This document shows, piece after piece, positions 16,131 through 23,649 of a stretch of 48,065 nucleotides of DNA. This DNA is from Candidatus Parcubacteria bacterium. Lineage in GTDB: Bacteria; Patescibacteriota; Minisyncoccia; Phycocordibacterales; UBA2100. Both the position numbers and the translations under genes were made by a program. The DNA lies in NCBI GenBank assembly GCA_003599175.1, contig QZIY01000023.1, positions 1-48,065 of the forward strand, given 5' to 3'. The number at the start of each line of letters is the position of its first letter. Position 1 is the first letter of the stretch. The notes under the pieces are model-generated. The model saw only the letters and a list, made by a program, of their open reading frames with translations. It made no database searches and was not told the origin of the DNA.

Positions 16131-16165
16131 TTGGGAAAATGGCAAAAAGTGCTACATTTTCCCAA
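16131..16165. repeat. Inverted repeat between the divergent tRNA genes
   Basis: TTGGGAAAATG (16131-16141) and CATTTTCCCAA (16155-16165) form a perfect 11-bp inverted repeat with a 13-nt spacer, centred in the 65-bp gap between tRNA-Glu and tRNA-Ser. It could be an operator or a hairpin near the tRNA-Ser promoter. Confidence 0.7.
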
Positions 16166-16167
16166 TT

Positions 16168-16252
16168 GGAGGGGTCGCATAGAGGTCTAGTGCAGTGGTT
16201 TCGAAAACCACCGTGCCGCAAGGCACCGAGAGTTCGAATCTCTCCCCCTCCG
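16168..16252 (+). tRNA. tRNA-Ser (anticodon CGA)
   Basis: An 85-nt class II tRNA: acceptor GGAGGGG/CCCCTCC, anticodon arm GTGGT-TTCGAAA-ACCAC with anticodon CGA, long variable arm GTGCC-GCAA-GGCAC, T-arm GAGAG-TTCGAAT-CTCTC, discriminator G. CCA is not encoded. The AT-richer block that follows begins just downstream. Confidence 0.95.
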
Positions 16253-16361
16253 CCCGAAGTATTTTTTATCGGAGGTATGCCGACGGGTATACCCCTGAGA
16301 GGCGTCGCGGACGCCCCGTCATTCATTCGGACGATGTAATGTAGAAAACCAAAATGTGTGG

Positions 16362-16375
16362 TATACTCGTACGGT
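16362..16375 (+). promoter_or_regulatory. Promoter of the ABC-F leader
   Basis: TGG-TATACT (extended -10, box 16362-16367), 8 nt, then ATG 16376 of the leader peptide. Confidence 0.6.
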
Positions 16376-16468
16376 ATGAATCGGAAGAATTATTTCCTTT
16401 TTAAGAACTTCGAAGGCTTTAAGGCTGGGGGTGGTTTTGCTATTGGGAAATTTTTCTTCAACTCCTAA
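16376..16468 (+). CDS. Putative regulatory leader peptide (30 aa)
   Basis: ATG 16376 to TAA 16466-16468 encodes 30 residues (MNRKNYFLFKNFEGF... ending in GKFFFNS), rich in Phe, Lys, Asn and Gly. It has its own TATACT promoter 8 nt upstream and lies 62 nt before the ABC-F start, separated by an intrinsic terminator. The last codons (16440-16458) are complementary to the 5' arm of that terminator. This is the layout of ribosome-mediated attenuation used by several ABC-F and erm resistance genes. The role is inference from layout; the peptide itself matches nothing I know. Confidence 0.65.
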   Translation: MNRKNYFLFKNFEGFKAGGGFAIGKFFFNS

Positions 16469-16521
16469 CGAACAAAGTTGTAAAGAAAAAGGCCCAATAG
16501 AAATTATTGGGCCTTTTTCTT
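16440..16521 (+). promoter_or_regulatory. Transcription attenuator upstream of ABC-F
   Basis: Terminator: a perfect 17-bp stem, 16483-16499 pairing with 16505-16521, loop GAAAT, containing GGCCCAATA/TATTGGGCC and a TTTTTCTT tail. Competing antiterminator: CTATTGGG (16440-16447) pairs with CCCAATAG (16493-16500), and TTTTTCTT (16451-16458) pairs with AAGAAAAA (16483-16490), across an AAA/GG internal loop. The antiterminator 5' arm lies inside the leader ORF. A ribosome finishing the leader would hide that arm and allow termination, while one stalled early would expose it and allow readthrough. Confidence 0.75.
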
Positions 16522-16530
16522 ATCTTCACT

Positions 16531-17982
16531 ATGATAATAATCAAAAACTTAAGCGCAAATATCCTCGGCGAGCCTCTCTTTGAAGGGGTTGCTGCGACTG
16601 TCCGATCCGGAGATAGGATTGGTATTGTTGGTGCGAATGGAAGTGGCAAGACAACATTCATGCGCATACTCGCCGGTCTCTTAGAGCCCGACATAGGTAC
16701 TATAAAAGTGGAGCACGAGCGAGTAGGATATCTGCCGCAAGATATTGAATATACCGACAACGATACCGTTGAATCTTTTCTCGCGTCCGTACCAATACAG
16801 AAAAGAGATGCAGTTATCAAAGAGGTTGGTTTAGAAGGGATTGATATGGGAACGTTGGTATCAAAGTTGAGCGGCGGTCAAAAGCGCCGACTTGCTCTTG
16901 CACGTGTTCTCGGAATAAAGCCAACGTTCCTTTTACTCGACGAACCGACAAATCACCTTGACCGTGCGACTATCAATTGGCTCGAAGAGTTCATTCGAGA
17001 CTTTCGTGGAGGCGTCGTACTCATCTCTCACGATAGAAGTCTACTGGATGGCACAGTTCAAAAGATATTCGAAATAGATCCGCGGGCACAAATAGTCAAA
17101 GAGTACACAGGTAATTACAGTTCATATCTCATCGAGCGCGAGAAACGCGACCAGCTTCAGAATGAAGCTTATGACCGACAACAGCGCGAAAAGAAGCGCC
17201 TTGAAGCATGGCTCGCTCGCAAACGAGAAGAGTCTTCGGTGCATGCCGATCCGAGCAAGGGAAAGATGATTCGCGCAAAGGAGAAATATCTCCAGCGCGA
17301 AATTCTCGACAAAGAAATAGTCCGAGCAGGGCCACACAAGAGAATTAGAGGAGCAAATCTCAAGGGTGAAGTTGCAAGTGCAAAGCTCATATGCAGACTC
17401 ACCGCGATTGCTAAAAAGTTTGGTGATACAAATGTGCTTAGAAATGTATCTTTTGAAGTGAGGGGAAAAGAACGAGTTCTACTCACCGGAGTAAATGGTT
17501 CCGGCAAAACAACCTTGCTCAAAATACTTATGGGTAAAATGGAGCCAGACAGTGGTGTTGTTAAAGTTGGTGATAATGTTTCCATTGGCTACTTTGCTCA
17601 AGAGCAAGAATCGCTCGATCTGAAAAAGACTGTACTCGATGAGTTTTTGGATACACCAAACCTTGTCAGTAAAAAAGACCCTAGAGCCATTCTCGGTGGG
17701 TTTCTATTTTCAGATCACGATGTATTCAAGAAAGTCTCCTCTCTTAGTCTCGGAGAGCGTGTTCGTCTTGTCTTCGCGAAACTAACAAATCAGCGAAACG
17801 AGCTCCTTGTTCTTGATGAACCGACAAATCATCTTGACATACCTTCACGAGAAGTAATCGAATCCGCTCTAATGGAATATGAGGGGTCGATTATTGCTGT
17901 GTCCCATGATCGTTTCTTCGTTGATAAGCTGGGCTTCGATAAGACATTAGAACTGAAAAGTGGTTTGATTCAATACGTATAA
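16531..17982 (+). CDS. ABC-F ATPase, probable ribosome-protection protein
   Basis: A 483-aa ABC-F protein with two ATPase domains and no membrane segments. Domain 1 has Walker A GANGSGKTT and signature LSGGQKRRLALAR; domain 2 has GVNGSGKTT and SLGERVRLVFAKL; both have LDEPTNHLD. The linker (about 190-285) is long, charged and helical, as in the P-site tRNA-interacting arm. ABC-F proteins act on ribosomes either as translation factors or by displacing antibiotics. The attenuator with leader peptide upstream favours the inducible resistance type. ATG 16531 starts 9 nt after the terminator stem with no SD. Base composition is more AT-rich than the flanks. Confidence 0.88.
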   Translation: MIIIKNLSANILGEPLFEGVAATVRSGDRIGIVGANGSGKTTFMRILAGLLEPDIGTIKVEHERVGYLPQDIEYTDNDTVESFLASVPIQKRDAVIKEVGLEGIDMGTLVSKLSGGQKRRLALARVLGIKPTFLLLDEPTNHLDRATINWLEEFIRDFRGGVVLISHDRSLLDGTVQKIFEIDPRAQIVKEYTGNYSSYLIEREKRDQLQNEAYDRQQREKKRLEAWLARKREESSVHADPSKGKMIRAKEKYLQREILDKEIVRAGPHKRIRGANLKGEVASAKLICRLTAIAKKFGDTNVLRNVSFEVRGKERVLLTGVNGSGKTTLLKILMGKMEPDSGVVKVGDNVSIGYFAQEQESLDLKKTVLDEFLDTPNLVSKKDPRAILGGFLFSDHDVFKKVSSLSLGERVRLVFAKLTNQRNELLVLDEPTNHLDIPSREVIESALMEYEGSIIAVSHDRFFVDKLGFDKTLELKSGLIQYV

Positions 17983-18181
17983 TCCAGCCGTCGAGGCCTC
18001 GACTTTCGACCTGAAAAGCAGCTAAAATACCCTTATGGTTACTAGCCTCTGGGGTACTAACTGCTGACTGCCCGCAATTTTCTAAGGATTACCCTGAAGT
18101 TTATCTTGTATATCGACTGCTGGTCCGCGCGGTGTTTCGCGGGACCTGGAGGTAGATAAATATGCATGGTTTACTGTTCCC
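17983..18181. other. Hairpin-containing gap before the AAA ATPase
   Basis: No gene is seen. It contains the palindrome GTCGAGGCCTCGAC (17990-18003), just after the ABC-F stop, and a GGTCC...GGACC stem (18122-18146) about 35 nt before the AAA start. The first may be part of the ABC-F 3' end. Confidence 0.5.
18170..18181 (+). promoter_or_regulatory. Leaderless-type promoter of the AAA-VanZ pair
   Basis: TGG-TTTACT (box 18170-18175), 6 nt, ATG 18182. Confidence 0.5.
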
Positions 18182-19399
18182 ATGGGAAGGGAAAATCCAT
18201 TCAACTATACGTCTATAGTTACCCCCACTCTGTTTGCAGGACGCCATAGCCAGGTCGACGACATTTGCGCAAAGTTAGCTCAATTAAGCCGCGGAGCGTC
18301 GGCTAGCTTTTTCGTCTGTGGGGAACGGGGTATAGGAAAAACAGCACTCTTAAAACTCATCCGGCACGTGAGCAAAGCGAAAGACGCCGATGTTTACGAT
18401 CTAGATTTATTGACATCTTACTATTCGGTAGACGATGGGCAGAATATCGGAAATGTTCTGCAGGAGGTCATCTACAGTCTGAGAGCTGATATGGACAATA
18501 AATTACTTAAGGCTTTCAAAGATCATAATTTTCACATCGACTTTACCACTCCTGCGGGCGGTGTCTCGATCGGTATGGAAACAGGGAAGGCAGATGCAGC
18601 GACGAAGGAAAAGAATGTTAGAGATCAAGCGGTAGCCATTCTTTCGGACATAATCGTTAAAATGCAGGCGACTCCCGGTGGTAAACGGGGTATTTTGATA
18701 ATCATCGACGAGGTGCATAACCTTAAAGAGAACCTAAAGGCCTCGGCGTCGCTTTTAAGAAGCATTGTCACAACTCTTGATGTCAACAATCTTGGTCATG
18801 TCGCGTTTTTACTCGCGGGCTATGAAGACAGCGTTGGCATTTTTTTCTCAGAAGATACTTCGGCGAGAAGAGTATTTGACGTAGTTAAATTGGACGTAAT
18901 GCCAGATCACGAGGCATTTGAAGTGTGGAAGAAGGGTTTTGAAAAATCGCAGATAAGATATGACGAGACATTCCTCAGAGAAAATATACGTGTAGCACGT
19001 GGATATCCGTACCACATACAGAAGATTGGTCACCACCTGGTTAAAGCTGATACAGATAACAATGTTGATCAAGAGGATTGGAATAATGCGATCGAGAGTG
19101 TCCTGGGGGATTTCAATACGCAACATCCCGAAGCCCGGGAGGGAGAAATATGGATTGCAAACGTGCCTGAAAACAGATTCGGGGCGGTAAAGTGGGATAC
19201 AAAACGTTTGGGGACTATAGCTTATAACAATAAGGGTGAACCCGTATCGGGACATCGCCCAGTCTTCGCTGAAAAGAAAGAATTGGAAAAAGTGGGTCAT
19301 CCTGTTCTCAGCTATCGCATAAAAACACAAGCGGGTTCTGAAGACGCGGCAAGAGAACGAATAGGGAAGTACGAAAAACAAATTAGTTCTCAAGGATGA
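18182..19399 (+). CDS. AAA / ORC1-CDC6-like ATPase
   Basis: A 405-aa ATPase. It starts NPFNYTSIVTPTLFAGR, the entry typical of STAND or ORC-like AAA proteins, then Walker A GERGIGKTALL (about 48-58), Walker B GILIIIDEVHNL (about 177-188) and a helical lid region. The C-terminal about 90 residues are of unknown type. There is no obvious DNA-binding winged helix. The ATG of the VanZ-like gene overlaps its stop (ATGA), so the two are translationally coupled. Composition is AT-richer than the surrounding region. The role is unknown: a signalling or defence ATPase is possible but not shown. Confidence 0.75.
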   Translation: MGRENPFNYTSIVTPTLFAGRHSQVDDICAKLAQLSRGASASFFVCGERGIGKTALLKLIRHVSKAKDADVYDLDLLTSYYSVDDGQNIGNVLQEVIYSLRADMDNKLLKAFKDHNFHIDFTTPAGGVSIGMETGKADAATKEKNVRDQAVAILSDIIVKMQATPGGKRGILIIIDEVHNLKENLKASASLLRSIVTTLDVNNLGHVAFLLAGYEDSVGIFFSEDTSARRVFDVVKLDVMPDHEAFEVWKKGFEKSQIRYDETFLRENIRVARGYPYHIQKIGHHLVKADTDNNVDQEDWNNAIESVLGDFNTQHPEAREGEIWIANVPENRFGAVKWDTKRLGTIAYNNKGEPVSGHRPVFAEKKELEKVGHPVLSYRIKTQAGSEDAARERIGKYEKQISSQG

Positions 19400-20232
19400 C
19401 TCTTGGATTTCGCAATGTTATGTACAAGCGTTTAATCTCAACAATCATTTTCATTGCCTATAGCGCCATCCTGATCAAGGTAATGGTCTTCAAGGACATG
19501 CCGACCATTAGGATAGGTCATGTCATGTTGAATTTTGGCGGAGCGGAAGCAGGCCATGCGCCCAATTTTGTGCCGTTCACGACCATCGTGCCGTATCTTT
19601 TGGGTTATAAGGGATTGATTATCGCGGGCGTGAATTTGGTCGGGAACATTGCCCTACTTGTGCCGATAGGATTTCTCGCGCCTCTCGTGTACCCGAACAT
19701 GACCTGGAAGAAATCTCTTGCGCTCGCAGTCGTCGCCCCGCTCGCTATCGAGATCATGCAAACGGTGTTGCGCGTGGGCATCTTCGATATCGACGACGTG
19801 ATACTCAACGCACTCGGCGTCATGATCGGCTATGGAACGTTTACGATTCTTGCGAAGTGCGTGCGCGAGAGAAAATATATTCATATGCTTACTGCGGCAA
19901 TTCTGTTTATTGGTGCAGTGGCGGGCGCATTTTATGTTGTGTATCCGTGGGGTCAGTCAGTGGTGAATCCCGGAGTTGGCACTGGCATCGATCTCTGTGG
20001 TGGTACCGGCGGCAACGGACAGATCATTGGTGTAGCAGGCGACTCATTTACTCTTGAGCACAATGATGGCAGAAACCTGATGGTTAATCTCACTGACCGA
20101 GCAACAATCGAAGCTTCTACAGGTCTTGTCTCTCTATCCGATTTGAAAATTGGAAATAGGGTGACGCTCGTCGGAGACGATAACCGCGATGACAGCTTTA
20201 TTGCAGAGGCTGTTTTTGTCTGCAGCGGTTGA
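19396..20232 (+). CDS. VanZ-like membrane protein with C-terminal beta-barrel domain
   Basis: A 278-aa protein. The first about 180 residues form a VanZ-like domain with five hydrophobic segments and the pattern NFVPFTTIVPYLLG, NLVGNIALLVPIGFLAPL and DIDDVILNALGVMIGYG. A short extracytoplasmic OB-like domain follows (about 210-275: GQIIGVAGDSFTLEHNDGR, IGNRVTLVGDD). VanZ-like proteins are linked to glycopeptide or other antibiotic tolerance. The start codon overlaps the AAA gene stop; an internal ATG at 19420 is a possible alternative start. Together with ABC-F upstream this looks like a resistance or stress block, which is inference. Confidence 0.8.
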   Translation: MTLGFRNVMYKRLISTIIFIAYSAILIKVMVFKDMPTIRIGHVMLNFGGAEAGHAPNFVPFTTIVPYLLGYKGLIIAGVNLVGNIALLVPIGFLAPLVYPNMTWKKSLALAVVAPLAIEIMQTVLRVGIFDIDDVILNALGVMIGYGTFTILAKCVRERKYIHMLTAAILFIGAVAGAFYVVYPWGQSVVNPGVGTGIDLCGGTGGNGQIIGVAGDSFTLEHNDGRNLMVNLTDRATIEASTGLVSLSDLKIGNRVTLVGDDNRDDSFIAEAVFVCSG

Positions 20233-20294
20233 ACTATTTGGAGCATAGGTCGTCCATCCAGGCGTCGCCTCGAGATACGTCGCCGCAAACATTG

Positions 20295-20321
20295 AAAAAA
20301 GCGGGTGCCTATGGCACCCGC
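20295..20321 (-). terminator. Intrinsic terminator of the prenyltransferase gene
   Basis: Stem GCGGGTGCC / GGCACCCGC (20301-20321, 3-nt loop) followed on the minus strand by TTTTTTC. It is 18 bp after the stop of the minus-strand gene. Confidence 0.85.
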
Positions 20322-20338
20322 ACGAGGATCACTATTGG

Positions 20339-21037
20339 CTACTGACCTAATCGTCGTTCGCGCCGGCTGAAATCTTTGATAGCCGACTCGAAATGTTCCG
20401 ACGTGAAATCAGGTGCCAAGATCTCACTGAAAACGACCTGGCTGTTGCGCGTGCGAAGAGGGATATGATAATCAGAATAGTGGGGATCGCCTTCAACGCC
20501 GGTACGGATGATCAGATCGATCGGTGGGATCATCGGAGTCATCGAATGACTTATAAGAGATTCTTCAGAGATCGATACGCGGGCGGCTCCGAGATTTTTT
20601 GCGGCGTACAATACATCCGCAGCTTCGCTGTAACCAAACAGCAGTGTCACTGCAAAGCTTTCGAAGCGACTTTTCGCACGCTCGGCTTTGTCTACCAGCG
20701 CCTGCAGTCGCTTATTCTCATGCGAATCAATATAGTCCGCCCAGTTGCCGCACACTCGGAAACGTGCACAGCGACCTCGACCACAGGTTTGGTAAAGTAG
20801 TTCTTGGTTGAACAAGTTGAGAAGGTGCGGAACCTCGCTCTGGCGCTTCTGAAAATTGGCCTCGGTGGCCCACAAGAACACCATGTGCTTGATGCCAAGA
20901 TTATAAGCGGCGTTAGCGAGCTGCCTCGTATTCACCAAGAGGCCTTGCGTATGCCCTTCGACAACAGAGAGACCATTGGCACGTGCCCAGCGCCTGTTAC
21001 CGTCGGGCACGATAAGTACACAGGACGGTACATCCAT
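20339..21037 (-). CDS. uppS: Isoprenyl (undecaprenyl diphosphate synthase-like) transferase
   Basis: A 232-aa cis-prenyltransferase. The catalytic P-loop is visible as IVPDGNRRWARANGL (Asp26-type position), followed by EGHTQGL, the substrate region FLWATEANFQKRQ and the C-terminal PPIDLIIRTGVEG...LRTRNSQVVFSEILAPDF. It makes long-chain polyprenyl diphosphate, the lipid carrier for cell-wall glycans. Start ATG 21037 follows the SD-like AGGGGGT and fits the family N-terminus; upstream in-frame starts are not supported. The promoter lies upstream near the TATACT on the minus strand, about 45 nt before the ATG, so this mRNA has a leader. Confidence 0.85.
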   Translation of the reverse strand: MDVPSCVLIVPDGNRRWARANGLSVVEGHTQGLLVNTRQLANAAYNLGIKHMVFLWATEANFQKRQSEVPHLLNLFNQELLYQTCGRGRCARFRVCGNWADYIDSHENKRLQALVDKAERAKSRFESFAVTLLFGYSEAADVLYAAKNLGAARVSISEESLISHSMTPMIPPIDLIIRTGVEGDPHYSDYHIPLRTRNSQVVFSEILAPDFTSEHFESAIKDFSRRERRLGQ

Positions 21038-21138
21038 GGTTACAACCCCCTTTTTAAGAACTGGCTTACAAGAGTATACACATATGTATATCAATAACAA
21101 TTTATTGACAAACGATAAATAGGATATAGAGTGGGGGA

Positions 21139-21600
21139 ATGAAAAACGGCTCAACCTTATTTTTGAAGGCGGTTATTTATTTGATCGGTCTTTTGGTACT
21201 CGGAATCTGCATCCTCTTGATAGGCGGCATGGTGAGCGGTAATGCGGGCATGTTTCTTCCGCTGATGCTTGGAATGCTCGTCAGTGCTGTCCCATTCTTC
21301 TACGCGCTTTATCAGGGATTACTCTTGCTTCGATATATCGATACAAACACTGCGTTTTCAGAAAGTTCGGTTCGCGCTATCAAGACGATCAAACTCTGCG
21401 CCGGCGGCATCAGCGCGCTCTATGCGCTCCTCATGCCTTACCTCGCATACGTCGCGGAGATAGACGATGCACCTGGCGTGGTTCTCCTCGGGCTGGTGTT
21501 TATTTTTGCGACGCTCGTCACGTCGGTCTTCGCAGCGGTCCTTGAAAAGCTCCTCCGCAATGCAATCGACATTAAATCCGAAAACGACCTCACTGTATGA
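21139..21600 (+). CDS. DUF2975 membrane protein
   Basis: A 153-aa protein with four membrane segments (about 8-30, 42-64, 88-108, 115-137) and the DUF2975 pattern including YIDTNTAFSESSVRAIKTIK. The function is unknown. Its stop overlaps the start of an HTH gene (ATGA), the usual DUF2975-HTH pairing. It is divergent from the prenyltransferase. A consensus -35 TTGACA lies at 21105-21110 and TATAGA 8 nt before the ATG. Confidence 0.85.
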   Translation: MKNGSTLFLKAVIYLIGLLVLGICILLIGGMVSGNAGMFLPLMLGMLVSAVPFFYALYQGLLLLRYIDTNTAFSESSVRAIKTIKLCAGGISALYALLMPYLAYVAEIDDAPGVVLLGLVFIFATLVTSVFAAVLEKLLRNAIDIKSENDLTV

Positions 21601-21797
21601 TCAACATCAATCTCGACGTAATGCTCGCAAAGCGGAAAATGAGTGTGACCGAGCTCACCGAAAAAGTGGGGATTACCATGGCCAATATCTCCATCTTAAA
21701 AAATGGAAAAGCACGTGCGATCCGATTTTCGACTCTCGAAGCAATCTGCAGGGCCCTGGATTGTCAGCCGGGAGACATTATTGAGTTTAAAAAATAA
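21597..21797 (+). CDS. Cro/CI-type HTH regulator (YozG-like)
   Basis: A 66-aa single-domain helix-turn-helix protein: INLDVMLAKRKMSVTELTEKVG, ITMANISILKNGKARAIRFSTL, CRALDCQPGDIIEF. It is typical of the small regulators that accompany DUF2975 proteins. It probably controls its own operon. It is translationally coupled to the upstream gene by a 4-bp overlap. Confidence 0.9.
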   Translation: MININLDVMLAKRKMSVTELTEKVGITMANISILKNGKARAIRFSTLEAICRALDCQPGDIIEFKK

Positions 21798-21846
21798 GCG
21801 TATGCCCAGCAGGACAATTTGACATGGCCTTGTTCAAGCAAAAATT

Positions 21847-21933
21847 ATGAAAAGTAACAAAGATATACGTATGGAAAAGAAGGTTGCTCGAGTCGAAGTT
21901 ATCAGCGGCATGAACTATGCCAAATTGTACTAG
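21847..21933 (+). CDS. Possible small ORF (28 aa)
   Basis: ATG 21847 to TAG 21931-21933 encodes 28 residues starting MKSNKDIRMEKKVARVEV, lysine-rich with a hydrophobic C-half. It has no clear SD and no recognised family. It fills the gap between the HTH gene and the next membrane protein. Confidence 0.2.
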   Translation: MKSNKDIRMEKKVARVEVISGMNYAKLY

Positions 21934-21939
21934 CTGGGT

Positions 21940-22473
21940 ATGAACAAAACACTCCAAATCTTTTTCGTCCTCATCATTGCAGTCGGACTCTACGCCGGCG
22001 TGCGCTTTATCGGCTCCGCCATCCACTACGGCTGCCATCCCGACAGAATCGTCAACATCGAAGATGGGGATGATTGTGCACCGCCTTTTGTAGGTGTGGG
22101 TGAAATGAGCTTCTATGTGACAGGTGGCCCCCTCGTGCCTTTTTTCAATCGCGATGCCACGACGGTGCGCAGGGTAAGCTGGGACATTGAAACGACAAAT
22201 GCTGAAATGAATGAGCAGAAGATCGGTGCCAATGTCACCACCTACGACGGCAAGACCGTAGCGTACGATCTCGGCACTGCTCATGGATGCACCGGCACCG
22301 CCACGAGCGAACTCCATGACCACACGATCGTGATCGGCAAAGTAGAGTGCTACTACGCACTCTCCAGCACGTCATTCTCCGCATTCAAGCATGGCAAAGG
22401 CTTCAGCATCGAACGCTACGACGAATCCGCCGAAGACGGCAGCATCGCGACCACTACACTGGTAGAGATCTAG
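21940..22473 (+). CDS. Membrane-anchored hypothetical protein
   Basis: A 177-aa protein with an N-terminal hydrophobic segment (about 6-27) and a soluble extracytoplasmic part with four Cys (HYGCHPD, DDCAPP, HGCTGT, VECYYA) that could pair in disulfides. I do not recognise a family. A weak TGTACT lies 8 nt before the ATG. Confidence 0.6.
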   Translation: MNKTLQIFFVLIIAVGLYAGVRFIGSAIHYGCHPDRIVNIEDGDDCAPPFVGVGEMSFYVTGGPLVPFFNRDATTVRRVSWDIETTNAEMNEQKIGANVTTYDGKTVAYDLGTAHGCTGTATSELHDHTIVIGKVECYYALSSTSFSAFKHGKGFSIERYDESAEDGSIATTTLVEI

Positions 22474-22514
22474 AAAAGTGGTCAACATGAAGAAGCTATG
22501 GCAAGCTGTCGGTA

Positions 22515-23195
22515 ATGACAAAAACCTATAAGCACCTCGGCACGATTTCGGTCTTTTTTGTGGCCGTTTTATTGATTTCAAATATCGCATCGACCAAGAT
22601 CGTGCAGTTTGGCCCCTTGACCTTCGACGGCGGCACGCTCCTCTTTCCCTTGAGCTACATTTTCGCCGACATCCTTACGGAGGTATATGGATTTAGTCGC
22701 GCACGTCGTGTGATCTGGCTCGGATTCATTTGTGCCGCAGTGATGTCGATCCTTCTCTATATCGTGCAGATCTTGCCGCCTGCGGCCGATTGGCCGAATC
22801 AAGATGCATACAACGCGATCCTCGGCCAAGCGCCGCGCATCGTGCTCGCGAGCTTGATCGCATACCTCTGCGGTGAATTCCTCAATTCATTCGTGCTCGC
22901 CAAGATGAAAGTGTGGACGGCAGGGAAGTCGCTCTGGACGCGCACGATCGGATCGACGCTGGTGGGAGAACTCGTCGATAGCACACTCTTTATCTTGATC
23001 GCGTTTGCGGGCGTTTTGCCGGGCGCGCTTCTCGTCACGCTCATCATCTCCAACTACGTCTTCAAGACATTCATCGAAGTCGTATTCACACCGATGACCT
23101 ATGCGATCGTGCGCTACCTCAAGCGAAGCGAAGGGGAGGATTATTTCGATCGCAATACCAACTTTAACCCTTTCCTCATACGCAATGCGGAATAG
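22515..23195 (+). CDS. yhhQ: Queuosine precursor transporter (YhhQ/QPTR family)
   Basis: A 226-aa protein with about six membrane segments. It carries the family patterns ISNIASTKIVQFG, LLFPLSYIFADILTEVYGFSRAR, GEFLNSFVLAKMK and RTIGSTLVGELVDSTLFI. It is thought to import preQ0 or preQ1 for queuosine in GUN-anticodon tRNAs. No other queuosine gene is in the window, so it would serve salvage. The stop overlaps the GTG of the next frame, suggesting cotranscription with the SRPBCC gene. Confidence 0.88.
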   Translation: MTKTYKHLGTISVFFVAVLLISNIASTKIVQFGPLTFDGGTLLFPLSYIFADILTEVYGFSRARRVIWLGFICAAVMSILLYIVQILPPAADWPNQDAYNAILGQAPRIVLASLIAYLCGEFLNSFVLAKMKVWTAGKSLWTRTIGSTLVGELVDSTLFILIAFAGVLPGALLVTLIISNYVFKTFIEVVFTPMTYAIVRYLKRSEGEDYFDRNTNFNPFLIRNAE

Positions 23196-23203
23196 TGGGC
23201 GGA

Positions 23204-23644
23204 ATGCTCGCGAAGAAAAAATCAAAAAAGACATCTATGATCACCGTCGAAGTATTCGTACACGCACCGATTGAGGTGGTGTGGGCCTCATGGACCGATC
23301 CGCGCCATATCGTGAAGTGGGCATTTGCGCAGAGTGATTGGGAAGCTCCGAACGCGGAAAACGATCTACGCGTCGGCGGGAAATTCAAAACGAGAATGCA
23401 ATCCAAAGATGGGAGCCAGGGCTTTGATTTTGAGGGTGTGTATACGGCAGTAGAAGAACATGCACTCATCGAATACGACATGAGCGATGGACGCCATGTG
23501 AAAGCTACCTTTACGCCGGAGGGCGAGGGTGTGAAGATCGTGCAGCCATTTGATCCCGAACACGAAAATCCGGAGGAAATGCAGCGAGCGGGGTGGCAAG
23601 CGATTCTCGATAATTTCAAAAAGTATACGGAAGGCCTGGCCTAA
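23204..23644 (+). CDS. SRPBCC (AHSA1-like) domain protein
   Basis: About 146 aa, START-like/SRPBCC superfamily, AHSA1 type: VEVFVHAPIEVVWASWTDPRHIVKWAFA, then DLRVGGKFKTRMQSKDGS and the C-terminal GWQAILDNFKKYTEG. These proteins bind hydrophobic ligands in a deep cavity; the ligand is unknown. Possible starts are GTG 23195, ATG 23204 and ATG 23237; 23204 is used here without strong evidence. Confidence 0.82.
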   Translation: MLAKKKSKKTSMITVEVFVHAPIEVVWASWTDPRHIVKWAFAQSDWEAPNAENDLRVGGKFKTRMQSKDGSQGFDFEGVYTAVEEHALIEYDMSDGRHVKATFTPEGEGVKIVQPFDPEHENPEEMQRAGWQAILDNFKKYTEGLA

Positions 23645-23649
23645 TAATG

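Noticed and set aside
16253-16361. Integrated-element attachment repeat downstream of tRNA-Ser
   Set aside because: No copy of the tRNA 3' end was found by eye in the following 4 kb, and no integrase gene is present.
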